A stretch of DNA of 64,000 nucleotides from Desulfobacterales bacterium (GCA_028704555.1 JAQWFD010000005.1:60678-124677); one strand, 5' to 3'; shown: positions 8,942-16,656, counted from the stretch's first letter. A program made the numbers and translations. The notes: generated by a model not told the origin, from the sequence alone.

Positions 8942-9676
8942 ATGTATCAACGAGCGGCAGATATTCTCAGGTCGGCAAAACGGGTTACGGCGTTTACCGG
9001 GGCAGGGATCTCCGTTGAAAGCGGTATTCCCACATTTCGCGGGAAGAGCGGTTTGTGGAACAGGTATGATCCCAAATTTCTCGATATCAATTATTTTTTA
9101 ACGTTTCCGGATGAGTGCTGGGGCCGGATCAAAGAAATTTTTTATGATTTTTTCGGGCAGGCAAAACCCAACGCGGCCCATTATGCATTGCATGAGCTGG
9201 AGGCCATGTCTCTTCTGGATGTGGTCATTACCCAGAATATCGACAACCTCCATCAGGAAGCCGGCAATTCCACCGTGTATGAATATCATGGGACGGCCCG
9301 GTTTCTGGTCTGTATGGAATGCGGAAAAAAATATCATGTGTCGGAGGTGGATCTGATCAAACTGCCTCCGTGCTGCATATCCTGCGGCGGAATATTAAAA
9401 CCGGACTTCGTCTTTTTTGGAGAAGGGATTCCCGAGCCGGCAAGTTCGATGTCAGCACTTGAAGCCGAAAAATCCGATGTGTTTTTATTGATTGGAACCA
9501 GCGGGAAAGTTACCCCGGCCTGCTACATTCCATACATGGCAAAGGAAAACGGCGCCAGGATAATCGAAATCAATACCGAGGCATCCGCTTACACCCATGC
9601 AATTTCGGACGTGTTCCTCAAGGGAAGAGCAACAGAGGTTATGGAAGCGTTGATGGAAACGCTGGAAGGGATGTAA
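8942..9676 (+). CDS. Sir2-family NAD-dependent protein deacylase
   Basis: A 244-aa sirtuin that removes acyl groups from protein lysines with NAD. The sequence shows the Rossmann/NAD motif GAGIS (20-24), the FRG loop (TFRGKSGLWNRYDP), TQNID (97-101), and the catalytic His in YHGTA (116). Two CxxC pairs of the zinc ribbon (C124/C127 and C145/C148) are present, as is the C-terminal GTSGKVTP. The loop after FRG does not show the clear Tyr-x-x-Arg of SIRT5-type desuccinylases, so acyl preference is left open. The start at MYQRAA follows AGGGGGC. An ORF extension upstream was rejected for lack of homology. It may be monocistronic, with an ArsR-controlled operon following. Confidence 0.93.
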   Translation: MYQRAADILRSAKRVTAFTGAGISVESGIPTFRGKSGLWNRYDPKFLDINYFLTFPDECWGRIKEIFYDFFGQAKPNAAHYALHELEAMSLLDVVITQNIDNLHQEAGNSTVYEYHGTARFLVCMECGKKYHVSEVDLIKLPPCCISCGGILKPDFVFFGEGIPEPASSMSALEAEKSDVFLLIGTSGKVTPACYIPYMAKENGARIIEINTEASAYTHAISDVFLKGRATEVMEALMETLEGM

Positions 9677-9743
9677 GGGGCTGGAAGGGAAAAAGGTCGG
9701 GGACTTTTTGTAAGTTTATCTAAATAATGGGGTGATAAAGTCC

Positions 9744-9772
9744 TTGACAACGGATGGGATCGCCTATATATT
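9744..9772 (+). promoter_or_regulatory. Sigma-70-type promoter of the arsR operon
   Basis: TTGACA, a 17-nt spacer and TATATT, a near-consensus sigma-70 promoter. The -10 box overlaps the left half of the palindrome at 9768-9787, so repressor binding there would block RNA polymerase. Confidence 0.75.
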
Positions 9773-9787
9773 CCAAATATAGAATAT
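9768..9787. promoter_or_regulatory. Putative ArsR operator 1
   Basis: Inverted repeat ATATTC - 8 nt - GAATAT overlapping the -10 box and ending 10 nt before the arsR ATG. The right half (ATATAGAATATG) matches the right half of the palindrome after arsR (ATATAGAAATATG), suggesting one regulator binds both. Confidence 0.6.
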
Positions 9788-9797
9788 GGAGGGTGCA

Positions 9798-10142
9798 ATG
9801 AAAACGTTTATCAGGGTGATGAAAGCACTGTCAGACCCCGGCAGGGTAAAAATACTCAAGCTCCTGCAGCATAAAATGCTGTGCGTATGCGAAATCCGGA
9901 AGGCACTGGACCTTGCACAGCCTACAGTATCCAAGCATCTGAAGATCCTTGAGGATGCCGGCCTGGTACGTTCGGAAAAAGACGGGCTGTGGGTCAATTA
10001 TTATCTGTCGGATGGCCGGTCGAGCCCCTACGCTGCCAGTCTGCTGGGAAATCTGAAGCACTGGCTTGAAGATGATCAGGACCTTTCCGAGGCAGTTGAT
10101 AAACTGCCTTTCATTCATCGGGAAGAGATTTGCGGACGATAA
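9798..10142 (+). CDS. ArsR/SmtB-family transcriptional repressor
   Basis: A 114-aa winged-helix repressor. The recognition helix is visible as LAQPTVSKHLKILEDAGLV (39-57), followed by the wing (VRSEKDGLWVNYYL). Residues 28-32 read LCVCE, matching the As(III)/Sb(III)-binding CVC motif of classical ArsR proteins on the helix before the reader helix, so a thiophilic metal(loid) or thiol signal is plausible. The chosen ATG has GGAGGG four nucleotides before it; an earlier in-frame ATG would put that site inside the gene. A strong promoter with an overlapping palindrome lies immediately upstream, and a related perfect palindrome follows the gene. It probably controls itself and the redox/permease genes downstream. 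Confidence 0.9.
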   Translation: MKTFIRVMKALSDPGRVKILKLLQHKMLCVCEIRKALDLAQPTVSKHLKILEDAGLVRSEKDGLWVNYYLSDGRSSPYAASLLGNLKHWLEDDQDLSEAVDKLPFIHREEICGR

Positions 10143-10155
10143 TTTTTTTTGTCAA

Positions 10156-10175
10156 TTCTATATTTATATATAGAA
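10156..10175. promoter_or_regulatory. Putative ArsR operator 2
   Basis: Perfect palindrome TTCTATAT-TTAT-ATATAGAA, 13 nt after arsR and about 85 nt before the mini-thioredoxin gene. Its half-site resembles operator 1. It could let ArsR control the downstream genes separately, although no clear promoter was assigned here. Confidence 0.6.
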
Positions 10176-10261
10176 ATATGTAAATGTAACGCTGCTGACT
10201 GATACGGTCGACGCGCTTATTGTGATAAAGGAAAAACAGTGGAAGGGAAAGGATAAAAAAG

Positions 10262-10495
10262 ATGGAAATTAAAGTATTGGGACCGGGTTGTGCAAAATGC
10301 AAAAAGGCTGAAGCGCTTGTGAAGGAAGTTATCAGTGAAACCGGAATTGCTGCCGATGTACAGAAGGTTACGGATTTGATGGAAATCGCCGGTTACGGCG
10401 TATTTGCCACGCCGGCGGTGGTCGTTGACGGTGAAGTGAAATGCTCTGGCAAGGTGCCTAAAAAAGAAGAAATAAAAAAATGGCTTACAAAATAA
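10262..10495 (+). CDS. Small thioredoxin-like protein (MTH895/TM0996 type)
   Basis: A 77-aa protein consisting of a single minimal thioredoxin fold. GPGCAKCKK places a CxxC redox pair at residues 10 and 13, and ATPAVVVDGEV gives the cis-Pro loop. No signal peptide is present, so it is cytoplasmic. Members of this redox-active disulfide protein family are commonly encoded beside permeases with a CSCS motif, exactly as here. This suggests the pair delivers electrons or binds a soft metal(loid) for the transporter. Third-position cysteine chemistry cannot be inferred. It is the first structural gene after the ArsR palindromes. Confidence 0.88.
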   Translation: MEIKVLGPGCAKCKKAEALVKEVISETGIAADVQKVTDLMEIAGYGVFATPAVVVDGEVKCSGKVPKKEEIKKWLTK

Positions 10496-10529
10496 CCTGC
10501 CCTGGTGTATCAGGCTTTGGAGATGGAAT

Positions 10530-11621
10530 ATGGAACCATTAGACGATCTGACCGGTACGGCATGTGCGGAAGAAAATCGTGTTCATGAAAAACAGCTCAG
10601 GCGGCCCGCCTGGATGTATGTGCTGGCGGCTGTTGCGGGGGTAGTCCTGTGGTGGCTCGTTTACGGCAAACTCCGCTGGCTGGCTGCGCTGTTAACGTAC
10701 TCCCTGTTTCGGATACCCGCGGGAACGTCCCTGGGCTCATCGGTTGAGTTTTTTCTGTATGATACGCCCAAGGTGATGATGCTCCTGCTGATAGTTGTTT
10801 ACGGTGTCGGTATTATCCGGAGTTTTTTCACACCGGAGCGTACACGGGATATGCTATCCGGAAAAAGTGAGCTGTTCGGAAATGTTCTTGCCGCGTTGCT
10901 GGGGATTGTGACGCCGTTTTGCTCGTGTTCGGCCGTTCCCCTGTTTATCGGTTTTGTGACCGCCGGGGTGCCGCTGGGCGTTACCTTCTCGTTTCTGATT
11001 TCAGCGCCCATGGTCAATGAAATCGCTCTGGCTCTGCTGTACGGGCTGCTCGGATGGAAAGTGGCTGCCCTGTATCTGGTAACCGGACTGCTCATAGCGA
11101 TTATCTCCGGATGGGTCATCGGCCGCCTTCATATGGAAAAGCATATCGAGGACTGGGTGATGCAGATCCGGGCCGGCGCTGCTTCCGGACAGGATGAGAC
11201 ACTGACATGGCATGACCGGTTTGTCTACGGCTGGGATGCGGTCAAAGACATTATTGGCCGTGTCTGGAAATATGTGATTATCGGAATTGCCGTCGGGGCA
11301 GGCATCCATGGATTTGTTCCCGAGGGATTGATGGCCTCTATCATGGGCAAGGGAGACTGGTGGTCGGTTCCGCTTGCGACAATCGTCGGGGTGCCGATGT
11401 ATTCCAACGCTGCCGGTATTATTCCCGTTGTGGAGGCGCTCCTGGGTAAGGGCGCCGCGCTTGGGACGGTTCTTGCCTTCATGATGTCGGTTATTGCACT
11501 GTCGCTGCCTGAGATGATCATTTTACGGAAGGTACTCAAACCGCGAATGATTCAGGTGTTTGTCGGTGTGGTTGGCGGCGGGATTCTGCTGGTCGGGTAT
11601 CTGTTCAATATGATCATATGA
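10530..11621 (+). CDS. DUF318/ArsP-like permease with CSCS motif
   Basis: A 363-aa polytopic membrane protein of the predicted-permease family UPF0718/DUF318 (YraQ, ArsP). The hallmark TPFCSCSAVPLFIGF places cysteines at 131 and 133 inside a membrane segment. GVPLGVTFSFLISAPMVNE follows, and a second half carries GVPMYSNAAG. About eight to ten hydrophobic segments are visible around a hydrophilic central loop (residues 195-225). ArsP members export trivalent organoarsenicals, but other members have unknown substrates, so the load here is undetermined. Placement between two thioredoxin-fold proteins and under an ArsR regulator supports a soft-metal or thiol-linked substrate. Confidence 0.85.
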   Translation: MEPLDDLTGTACAEENRVHEKQLRRPAWMYVLAAVAGVVLWWLVYGKLRWLAALLTYSLFRIPAGTSLGSSVEFFLYDTPKVMMLLLIVVYGVGIIRSFFTPERTRDMLSGKSELFGNVLAALLGIVTPFCSCSAVPLFIGFVTAGVPLGVTFSFLISAPMVNEIALALLYGLLGWKVAALYLVTGLLIAIISGWVIGRLHMEKHIEDWVMQIRAGAASGQDETLTWHDRFVYGWDAVKDIIGRVWKYVIIGIAVGAGIHGFVPEGLMASIMGKGDWWSVPLATIVGVPMYSNAAGIIPVVEALLGKGAALGTVLAFMMSVIALSLPEMIILRKVLKPRMIQVFVGVVGGGILLVGYLFNMII

Positions 11622-11709
11622 GCAAAGACGCTGAATGCGGTGGAGTGGTTTTTTTCAAGGCCGTCAATTGATAAAACTTTTCCAATCGCATGACAGCCGT
11701 TATAATAAC

Positions 11710-11740
11710 GAAACGGTCCGGCTCAATTCCGGATCGTTTC
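11710..11740 (+). terminator. Possible attenuator/terminator hairpin
   Basis: A 12-bp inverted repeat (GAAACGGTCCGG / CCGGATCGTTTC, one mismatch) between the permease and periplasmic thioredoxin genes. No long T tract follows, so it may only dampen read-through or protect the upstream RNA. Confidence 0.4.
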
Positions 11741-11755
11741 ACCATTGAGGTGAGT

Positions 11756-12142
11756 ATGCATAAGTTGAACTCGTTGTGGAAAATTCTGGTGGCGGGTGCC
11801 GTAATGGGCGTGATGGCAGCAGCGGCTCCGGCATCGGCGGAGAGCTTTAAGGACGTTCCGGTCAAGGGCATGGTTACTATGGTGGATCTGGGTGCCAAAA
11901 CCTGTATTCCCTGTAAGATGATGGAGCCGGTGCTTGAAAAAGTAAAAAAAGACTTCCAGGGAAAAGCCGCTGTCATATTTATTGATGTCCGCATGTATGA
12001 GGAACAGATCAAACGGTTCGAAATCCGGGCCATTCCCACTCAGGTCTTTTATGATGCAAAGGGGGAGGAAGTGTTCCGTCATCTTGGCTTTTTCAGTGAA
12101 AAGGACATCGTGAATCAGTTTGAAAAAATGGGTGTCCGATAG
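11756..12142 (+). CDS. Exported thioredoxin-family protein
   Basis: A 128-aa protein with a Sec signal peptide (MHKLNSLWKILVAGAV through APASA, cleavage expected near residue 28) followed by a thioredoxin fold with KTCIPCK (Cys 50 and 53) and the cis-Pro loop IRAIPTQVF. It is predicted to work in the periplasm. The next gene is a CcdA-type electron carrier, so the pair probably forms a CcdA-to-thioredoxin relay that keeps a periplasmic thiol target reduced. Homologues of this length near CcdA often serve cytochrome c maturation or rhodanese/sulfur enzymes. The ATG preceded by GAGGTGAG was chosen over a start 66 nt upstream, which would place a hairpin inside the gene. Confidence 0.9.
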   Translation: MHKLNSLWKILVAGAVMGVMAAAAPASAESFKDVPVKGMVTMVDLGAKTCIPCKMMEPVLEKVKKDFQGKAAVIFIDVRMYEEQIKRFEIRAIPTQVFYDAKGEEVFRHLGFFSEKDIVNQFEKMGVR

Positions 12143-12212
12143 TATCCTGTGCGGGAATGAATCCGGACGCCGTTGTCCTTTTAAATGTCGTTAATCCGAG
12201 GGTTTCGAGACC

Positions 12213-12920
12213 ATGCTTGATACCGTGTTTCTTACCGTCAACGAATGGATGTCTGCCGGCAGTGCCGTTGCCGCGCTGGGCTGTTTTTTGTGGGGGCTGA
12301 TCAGTGTTCTGTTCAGCCCCTGTCATATGGCGTCCATTCCACTGATCATCGCCTATGTCGGCGGCCAGAAGCAGCTGCTGAAACCGGCCCAGGCCGGGGT
12401 TTATTCCGTGGTATTCACGCTGGGTCTGTTTATCACGATTGCAGTCATCGGCCTGGTATGTGCCCTGCTGGGGCGAATGCTGGGAGATGTTGGCACGTAT
12501 TGGCAGATTCCTGTGGGGCTGGTTCTGATCTGGGTTTCCTTTGGGATGCTGGGGGCAGCCAGATGTTCGATGTGGGGTGGACTGCCGGCCAGACTTAATA
12601 TTAAAGGCAGATCCGGGGCCTTTGTGCTGGGACTGGCTTATGGAATCCTGTCCGGTTCCTGTACCTTTGGCTTTATTGCCCCCATTCTTGCGCTGATTAC
12701 CATTCAGGAAAGCATGTCAACCGGGCTGATGATGATTCTGCTCTTTGCCATGGGGCACTGCCTGCCCATCGTGCTTGCCGGCAGTTTTATGGCAGCCATC
12801 CGAAATATTCTGGAAAACAGCGCATGGCAGGGCGCCGGACAGTGGTGCCGAAGGGGTGCCGGCGTATTTGTTTTTGTATTGGGAATGTATTTTGTTCTGA
12901 AACCCTTTCTGGCTGCATAG
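12213..12920 (+). CDS. CcdA/DsbD-like transmembrane electron carrier
   Basis: A 235-aa protein with about six membrane segments, of the cytochrome c biogenesis CcdA family. The conserved first Cys lies in LFSPCHMASIPLI (C37) and the second in LSGSCTFGFIAP, the positions of the membrane dithiol that moves electrons from cytoplasmic thioredoxin to the periplasm. Flanking genes encode an exported thioredoxin and an exported-facing rhodanese, which are its likely partners. No soluble DsbD alpha or gamma domains are fused. The start ATG lies 70 nt after the thioredoxin stop; no strong ribosome site is visible. Confidence 0.9.
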   Translation: MLDTVFLTVNEWMSAGSAVAALGCFLWGLISVLFSPCHMASIPLIIAYVGGQKQLLKPAQAGVYSVVFTLGLFITIAVIGLVCALLGRMLGDVGTYWQIPVGLVLIWVSFGMLGAARCSMWGGLPARLNIKGRSGAFVLGLAYGILSGSCTFGFIAPILALITIQESMSTGLMMILLFAMGHCLPIVLAGSFMAAIRNILENSAWQGAGQWCRRGAGVFVFVLGMYFVLKPFLAA

Positions 12921-13062
12921 TGAATAAAACCGGCTCCGGTTATCAGACAGTTGTCCCCCCATAAATAAAATGGACACAGGCAGGGGCGTATCCAAAACCG
13001 ATTAGCTGACCTCTGGCCTCTGGTCTCTGGCCTCTGGCCCCGGGCGAACAGGATAAACAAGC

Positions 13063-13551
13063 ATGAAAGTAAATATCAGACACAGACTGAGTCATACCTT
13101 ACTGCAGAGCGTGGGCATCATAATATTGTCATGTGTCGTTGGTCTTATCGTGAATTTTTTCAGAAGTGACGGACTTGCGCTATTTGGCACCTGGTCCCCG
13201 GAGCAGCAGCTGTCGAATGCTCACCCGGGGCTGAGCATATCCGTTGAAGAGGCTGAAGTGCTCTTCAACAGCGGCTCTGCGGTATGTGTTGATGCGCGGT
13301 CCCGTGCGGACTACGATAGGGGCCATATCCGCGGGGCACTGAGTCTTCCCTGGCAGGATGCTGAACAGGGGCTTGCGGATGTGATGGAAGTGCTGTTCGA
13401 CAATCCGACTATTATCACTTATTGTGATGGTGATACCTGCAGTCTCGGCAAAGATCTGGCACTGTTTCTGACAGAGGCAGGCTTTACGGATGTACGGGTG
13501 TTGATAAACGGGTGGAGCCTCTGGCAGCAAAACAGCCTTCCGGTCGAGTAA
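13063..13551 (+). CDS. Membrane-anchored rhodanese-like protein
   Basis: A 162-aa protein. Residues 13-33 are an uncleaved-looking hydrophobic anchor (LLQSVGIIILSCVVGLIV), followed by one rhodanese domain facing the periplasm. Features include CVDARSRADYDRGHIRGA and the active-site loop C121-D-G-D-T-C126, which begins with the persulfide-forming Cys and contains a second Cys. It presumably transfers sulfane sulfur or senses persulfide, with CcdA and the exported thioredoxin reducing it. The gene is preceded by a degenerate heptad tract (repeats of CTCTGGC at 13008-13045). Its substrate is unknown. Confidence 0.88.
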   Translation: MKVNIRHRLSHTLLQSVGIIILSCVVGLIVNFFRSDGLALFGTWSPEQQLSNAHPGLSISVEEAEVLFNSGSAVCVDARSRADYDRGHIRGALSLPWQDAEQGLADVMEVLFDNPTIITYCDGDTCSLGKDLALFLTEAGFTDVRVLINGWSLWQQNSLPVE

Positions 13552-13643
13552 CACCATGAATCAATAAAGTTTTTCTGTGGCGATGCTCCCGGGCTATCGC
13601 CACTGCATGAGAATGGGTATTTGCGGAAAAAAAGGATTTTGTA

Positions 13644-14651
13644 ATGAACCACAGTAATCATTCTGATGATTGTCACTGTCAGGATAGCGGTCAGCAACAC
13701 GAACAGAATTCAGGTGCGTATCATCACCATCATCATATGGATGTGGAAAAAACGACCGGAACCAGTCTTCTGATAACGCTCGGGCTTAACCTGCTCATAC
13801 CGGCCGCACAGATTGTCGGCGGCATTTATGCCGGAAGTATGGCCCTTATTTCTGATGCGGTTCATAACCTGAGCGATTTTACAGCCATACTCATCGCCTA
13901 TATTGCCTTTAAAATCGGAAAGCGCAGGGCAACGGTAACGCAAACCTTCGGGTACCGCCGGGTAGAGATTATTGCGGCCATGATCAACGCCTTGCTTCTG
14001 GCCGGGGCTATGATTTTTATCGTTTATGAGGCAGCCAACCGGCTCCTTCACCCACAGCCGATATCCGGAGAGCTGGTCGTATGGGTGGCCGGAATCGGCG
14101 TTCTGGGAAACGGTCTCTCTGCCTGGCTGCTTTACCGGGATTCGCATCACAGCCTGAATATCCGGGGTGCGTTTCTTCACATGATGGGTGACTTTTTTAC
14201 ATCCGTGGTGGTGATGATCAATGGAATGGTTCTGATTTTCAAGCCCTGGTACTGGCTCGACCCGGTGCTGTCATTTGCCATTGTGGTCTATATTTTGAAA
14301 AACTGCTGGACCATCCTGGCCGAGGTCGTTCATATTTTAATGAATGCGGTTCCCAGAGGACTTGAGCTTGAGGAAGTCAAAGAGGCCCTGTTGCAGTTTT
14401 CCGAGGTAAGGAATGTGCACTATATGCATCTGTGGGCTATCAGTTCAGCCAGTATTGCCTTTTCCTGCCATGTGGTGGTGGAGGATCAGCAGGTCAGTAA
14501 CACTCAGCTTCTTTCCGGAAAGATTCGGGCCATGCTGCTGAATCGGTTTGGAATCGATCATCCGGTGTTTCAGTTTGAAACTGACGCATGCGGAAGCGGG
14601 GATATTCTATGTGAAATGTCGTGTAACAGCAACCGATTGACACCAACCTGA
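13644..14651 (+). CDS. CDF-family cation efflux protein (CzcD/ZnT-like)
   Basis: A 335-aa cation diffusion facilitator. The N-terminus is His-rich (HHHHH near residue 29 plus several HxH and CHC groups), typical of zinc-binding loops. Transmembrane segment 2 carries the metal site LISDAVHNLSDF, and the partner site appears in the segment with FLHMMGDFFTS. The C-terminal cytoplasmic domain (about residues 230-315) has the ferredoxin-like fold region with CHVVVEDQQ. It exports Zn(II) or a similar divalent ion by proton exchange. It sits inside the thiol-redox gene set, 12 nt before the MauE/DoxX gene, implying co-expression. Confidence 0.93.
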   Translation: MNHSNHSDDCHCQDSGQQHEQNSGAYHHHHHMDVEKTTGTSLLITLGLNLLIPAAQIVGGIYAGSMALISDAVHNLSDFTAILIAYIAFKIGKRRATVTQTFGYRRVEIIAAMINALLLAGAMIFIVYEAANRLLHPQPISGELVVWVAGIGVLGNGLSAWLLYRDSHHSLNIRGAFLHMMGDFFTSVVVMINGMVLIFKPWYWLDPVLSFAIVVYILKNCWTILAEVVHILMNAVPRGLELEEVKEALLQFSEVRNVHYMHLWAISSASIAFSCHVVVEDQQVSNTQLLSGKIRAMLLNRFGIDHPVFQFETDACGSGDILCEMSCNSNRLTPT

Positions 14652-14664
14652 TACGGAGGAAACC

Positions 14665-15138
14665 ATGCCACGAGCCATTCAATCCCAATGGACGATTTCA
14701 AAGATCATATCCGTGGCGTTTCGCCTGTTTTTAGGATGTATTTTTCTGGCTGCCTCATATGATAAAATGCTTCATCCGCAGGTGTTTGCAGAAATTGTCT
14801 ACAATTACCGGATTCTTCCGGATATGCTGATCAATTTAACGGCCATCGGATTGCCCTGGCTGGAGCTGATTCTGGCAATTTTACTGATCAGCGGCATATG
14901 GCTGCCGGGCGCTGTTTTGATCAGCAATATGGTGTTAATCTCGTTTTTTGCTTCTCTGGTCTTTAATATGGCCAGGGGCCTGGATATCAGCTGCGGTTGT
15001 TTTTCGACAAACCCGCAATCAGAATCGGTCAATTACAGCTGGTATATCCTGAGAGAGCTGTCGTTTGTGCTTGCCGGCCTGTATCTGTTCGCATATGAAT
15101 TTTTCAGAGGGCCGGCCGTGAGTCGTGAGCCGTATTAA
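14665..15138 (+). CDS. MauE/DoxX-type redox-associated membrane protein
   Basis: A 157-aa protein with four predicted membrane helices. The pattern LGCIFLAASYDKMLHPQVFAEIVYNYRILP and GLDISCGCFS is typical of the MauE/DoxX superfamily, including the loop C-x-C (ISCGCF, around residue 112). Members partner with thioredoxin-like proteins in thiol oxidation/reduction. It closes the redox module; the preceding gene ends 13 nt upstream and GGAGGA lies before the ATG. A strong intrinsic terminator follows about 260 nt downstream. Confidence 0.85.
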   Translation: MPRAIQSQWTISKIISVAFRLFLGCIFLAASYDKMLHPQVFAEIVYNYRILPDMLINLTAIGLPWLELILAILLISGIWLPGAVLISNMVLISFFASLVFNMARGLDISCGCFSTNPQSESVNYSWYILRELSFVLAGLYLFAYEFFRGPAVSREPY

Positions 15139-15150
15139 TATTGTAAAAAA

Positions 15151-15321
15151 ATGCATGTTTTGATACAGGAGTTTACTGGATTAAAATGTGAGACATTAAC
15201 ACCCGCTGTTTCCTTCAGCGGAAATGCCGCCGAAATCTATCTCGGTACGGATTCCGGGTCGTTCTCCGGCACCGGCTCCGGAACGGTTGATATTAATACC
15301 GGACAATCTCAAGGTATGTAG
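15151..15321 (+). CDS. Possible 56-aa Gly/Ser-rich small protein
   Basis: An ATG-initiated ORF of 56 codons between the MauE/DoxX gene and the terminator. It has low-complexity but protein-like composition in its second half (SFSGNAAEIYLGTDSGSFSG). No homologue is recognised and the ribosome site is poor. It may be a real short gene of the operon, a relic of a longer surface protein, or chance. The opposite-strand ORF spanning this region overlaps rnhA and looks spurious. Confidence 0.22.
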   Translation: MHVLIQEFTGLKCETLTPAVSFSGNAAEIYLGTDSGSFSGTGSGTVDINTGQSQGM

Positions 15322-15397
15322 AATTAAAGAATCTGGGAGAAATTTTTTTCTTATAAATCTCCCCTTATATTTAAAAAATCTGCATGTGTAACTGCAT

Positions 15398-15450
15398 AAG
15401 GACCGTTTCGCTGGCCAACCAATCCTGTCGAAACAGTCCTTATTTTTTTC
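15398..15450 (+). terminator. Rho-independent terminator of the redox module
   Basis: Stem AAGGACCGTTTCG / CGAAACAGTCCTT (13 nt arms, one mismatch) with an 18-nt loop, followed by seven T residues. It separates the redox module from rnhA. Confidence 0.85.
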
Positions 15451-15519
15451 ATCCTTCAAGTTGCAATTACACTGATTATTGAATAGTATCGGTTCAATAA
15501 AAGAAAGGAATAACGCAAA

Positions 15520-16209
15520 GTGCCAAAAAAAAAATTTTACGGGGTTGCCAAAGGGCGTATCCCCGGGATTTACGATAACTGGCCCGAGGCCAAATCCCAG
15601 ATCGAAGGATTTAACGGAGCCGTTTATAAGGGCTTTTTTACACTCGGTGAAGCGCAGGACTGGATGAAAAATCCGGTTTACCGTCGGGCGGCCGGCAAAA
15701 AAATCATGAGCGGAACGCCGCCGGATACAACGCCCGAAGACGGCCGGATTACCCTGTATACCGATGGCGGGAGCATCAATAATCCCGGGCCGGGAGGCTA
15801 CGGCGTCGTTCAACTGTACGGTGACCGGCGAAAGGAGTTGACCGGCGGGTTCCGGTTAACCACCAACAACCGGATGGAGCTGACCGCTTGTATCGTGGCG
15901 CTTCAGGAACTCGAGCGGCGGGATCTTCCGGTGGTGCTTTACAGTGATTCAAGCTATGTGGTCAACGGCATCAACAAGGGGTGGGCAAAAAATTGGAAGA
16001 AAAACAACTGGATTAAATCCGACAAAAAACCCGCCATCAATCCGGATCTCTGGGAAAAGCTGCTGGATCTTGTTTCAGGGCTGGACGTCACCTTCGTCTG
16101 GGTAAAAGGCCATGCCGGAAATCCTCTGAATGAAAAATGCGACGAACTGGCGGTGGCTTCGGCAAAGAAAAAAGGGTTGCCCGTGGATGAGGGGTACCTC
16201 GGAAAGTAG
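15520..16209 (+). CDS. rnhA: Ribonuclease HI with N-terminal hybrid-binding domain
   Basis: A 229-aa RNase H1 that cleaves RNA in RNA-DNA hybrids. Residues 1-50 form the viroplasmin-like hybrid-binding domain (KFYGVAKGRIPGIYDNWPEAK). The catalytic domain starts near residue 75 with ITLYTDGGSINNPGPGG and contains TNNRMELTACIVAL (catalytic Glu), YSDSSYVVNGI (Asp) and VKGHAGNPLNEKCDELA (last Asp), so the active-site carboxylates are intact. The start codon is GTG, with AAAGGAA ten bases upstream. This two-domain form is common in bacteria and eukaryotes and longer than the 155-aa E. coli enzyme. Confidence 0.93.
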   Translation: MPKKKFYGVAKGRIPGIYDNWPEAKSQIEGFNGAVYKGFFTLGEAQDWMKNPVYRRAAGKKIMSGTPPDTTPEDGRITLYTDGGSINNPGPGGYGVVQLYGDRRKELTGGFRLTTNNRMELTACIVALQELERRDLPVVLYSDSSYVVNGINKGWAKNWKKNNWIKSDKKPAINPDLWEKLLDLVSGLDVTFVWVKGHAGNPLNEKCDELAVASAKKKGLPVDEGYLGK

Positions 16210-16214
16210 ATATT

Positions 16215-16385
16215 TTTTCCACAGATTATTAAAACACCGCAATCTATCTTTTGTTAAATCTGAGAAAATCTGTGTAATCCGCGGATAATGTTTTTTGCCT
16301 CAAACGAAGTGCTTCTCAAGCGATAGCAGGCTAAACCCCCATCCGTCATTCCCGCGGGAATCCAGAATCTGTTGAAAAGACTATG
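16215..16385. repeat. Cluster of dispersed intergenic repeats
   Basis: Three families sit end to end. First is a block with AATCTGTGTAATCCGCGGATAA, related to 44596-44620. Second is a CCTCAAACGAAGTGCTTCTC block of the CAAGCGAAG family (16297-16330). Third is a short REP palindrome, GTCATTCCCGCGGGAATCC (16345-16363), followed by the AGAATCTGTTGAAAAGACT tail that accompanies REPs elsewhere in the window. Confidence 0.65.
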
Positions 16386-16485
16386 GTTTTATTTTTATCG
16401 GAGTGATAAATAAGAGTTGAATATGACTTGTTACAGGATCATTAACTATGGATAGAGTTGAACGAAATTTGAATTTTGTAAAATG

Positions 16486-16583
16486 TGGCGGAAGTGCATG
16501 GGAATCGAACCCACCCGGGACGGTGTTAGCGCCCCACACCGGATTTGAAGTCCGGGAGCCCCACCAGTGAGCTGCGCACTTCC
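16486..16583 (-). tRNA. selC: tRNA-Sec (anticodon TCA), CCA encoded
   Basis: Read on the minus strand this is a 98-nt tRNA including its 3' CCA. It has an 8-bp acceptor stem (GGAAGTGC / GCACTTCC), a long D stem, the anticodon loop CTTCAAA giving anticodon TCA (reads UGA), an extended variable arm, and a T loop GGTTCGATTCCC. The large size, long acceptor and UCA anticodon together identify selenocysteine tRNA. A near-consensus promoter lies just upstream at 16597-16624. The organism therefore decodes UGA as selenocysteine; no selA, selB or selD is in the window. Confidence 0.97.
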
Positions 16584-16596
16584 GAATAATTCTTTT

Positions 16597-16624
16597 ATAT
16601 TATATGCTTTGAGCATATTGTCAA
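16597..16624 (-). promoter_or_regulatory. Sigma-70-type promoter of tRNA-Sec
   Basis: On the minus strand: TTGACA, 16-nt spacer, TAATAT, ending 13 nt before the mature 5' end of tRNA-Sec. Perfect -35 box and close-to-consensus -10 box. Confidence 0.8.
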
Positions 16625-16656
16625 TAAAATTGTTGGCGGACGGAAGAGGACTGAGT

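Noticed and set aside
15196..15813. Minus-strand ORF of 205 codons
   Set aside because: Runs through a terminator and antisense to rnhA; cysteine and arginine rich in a way typical of shadow frames.
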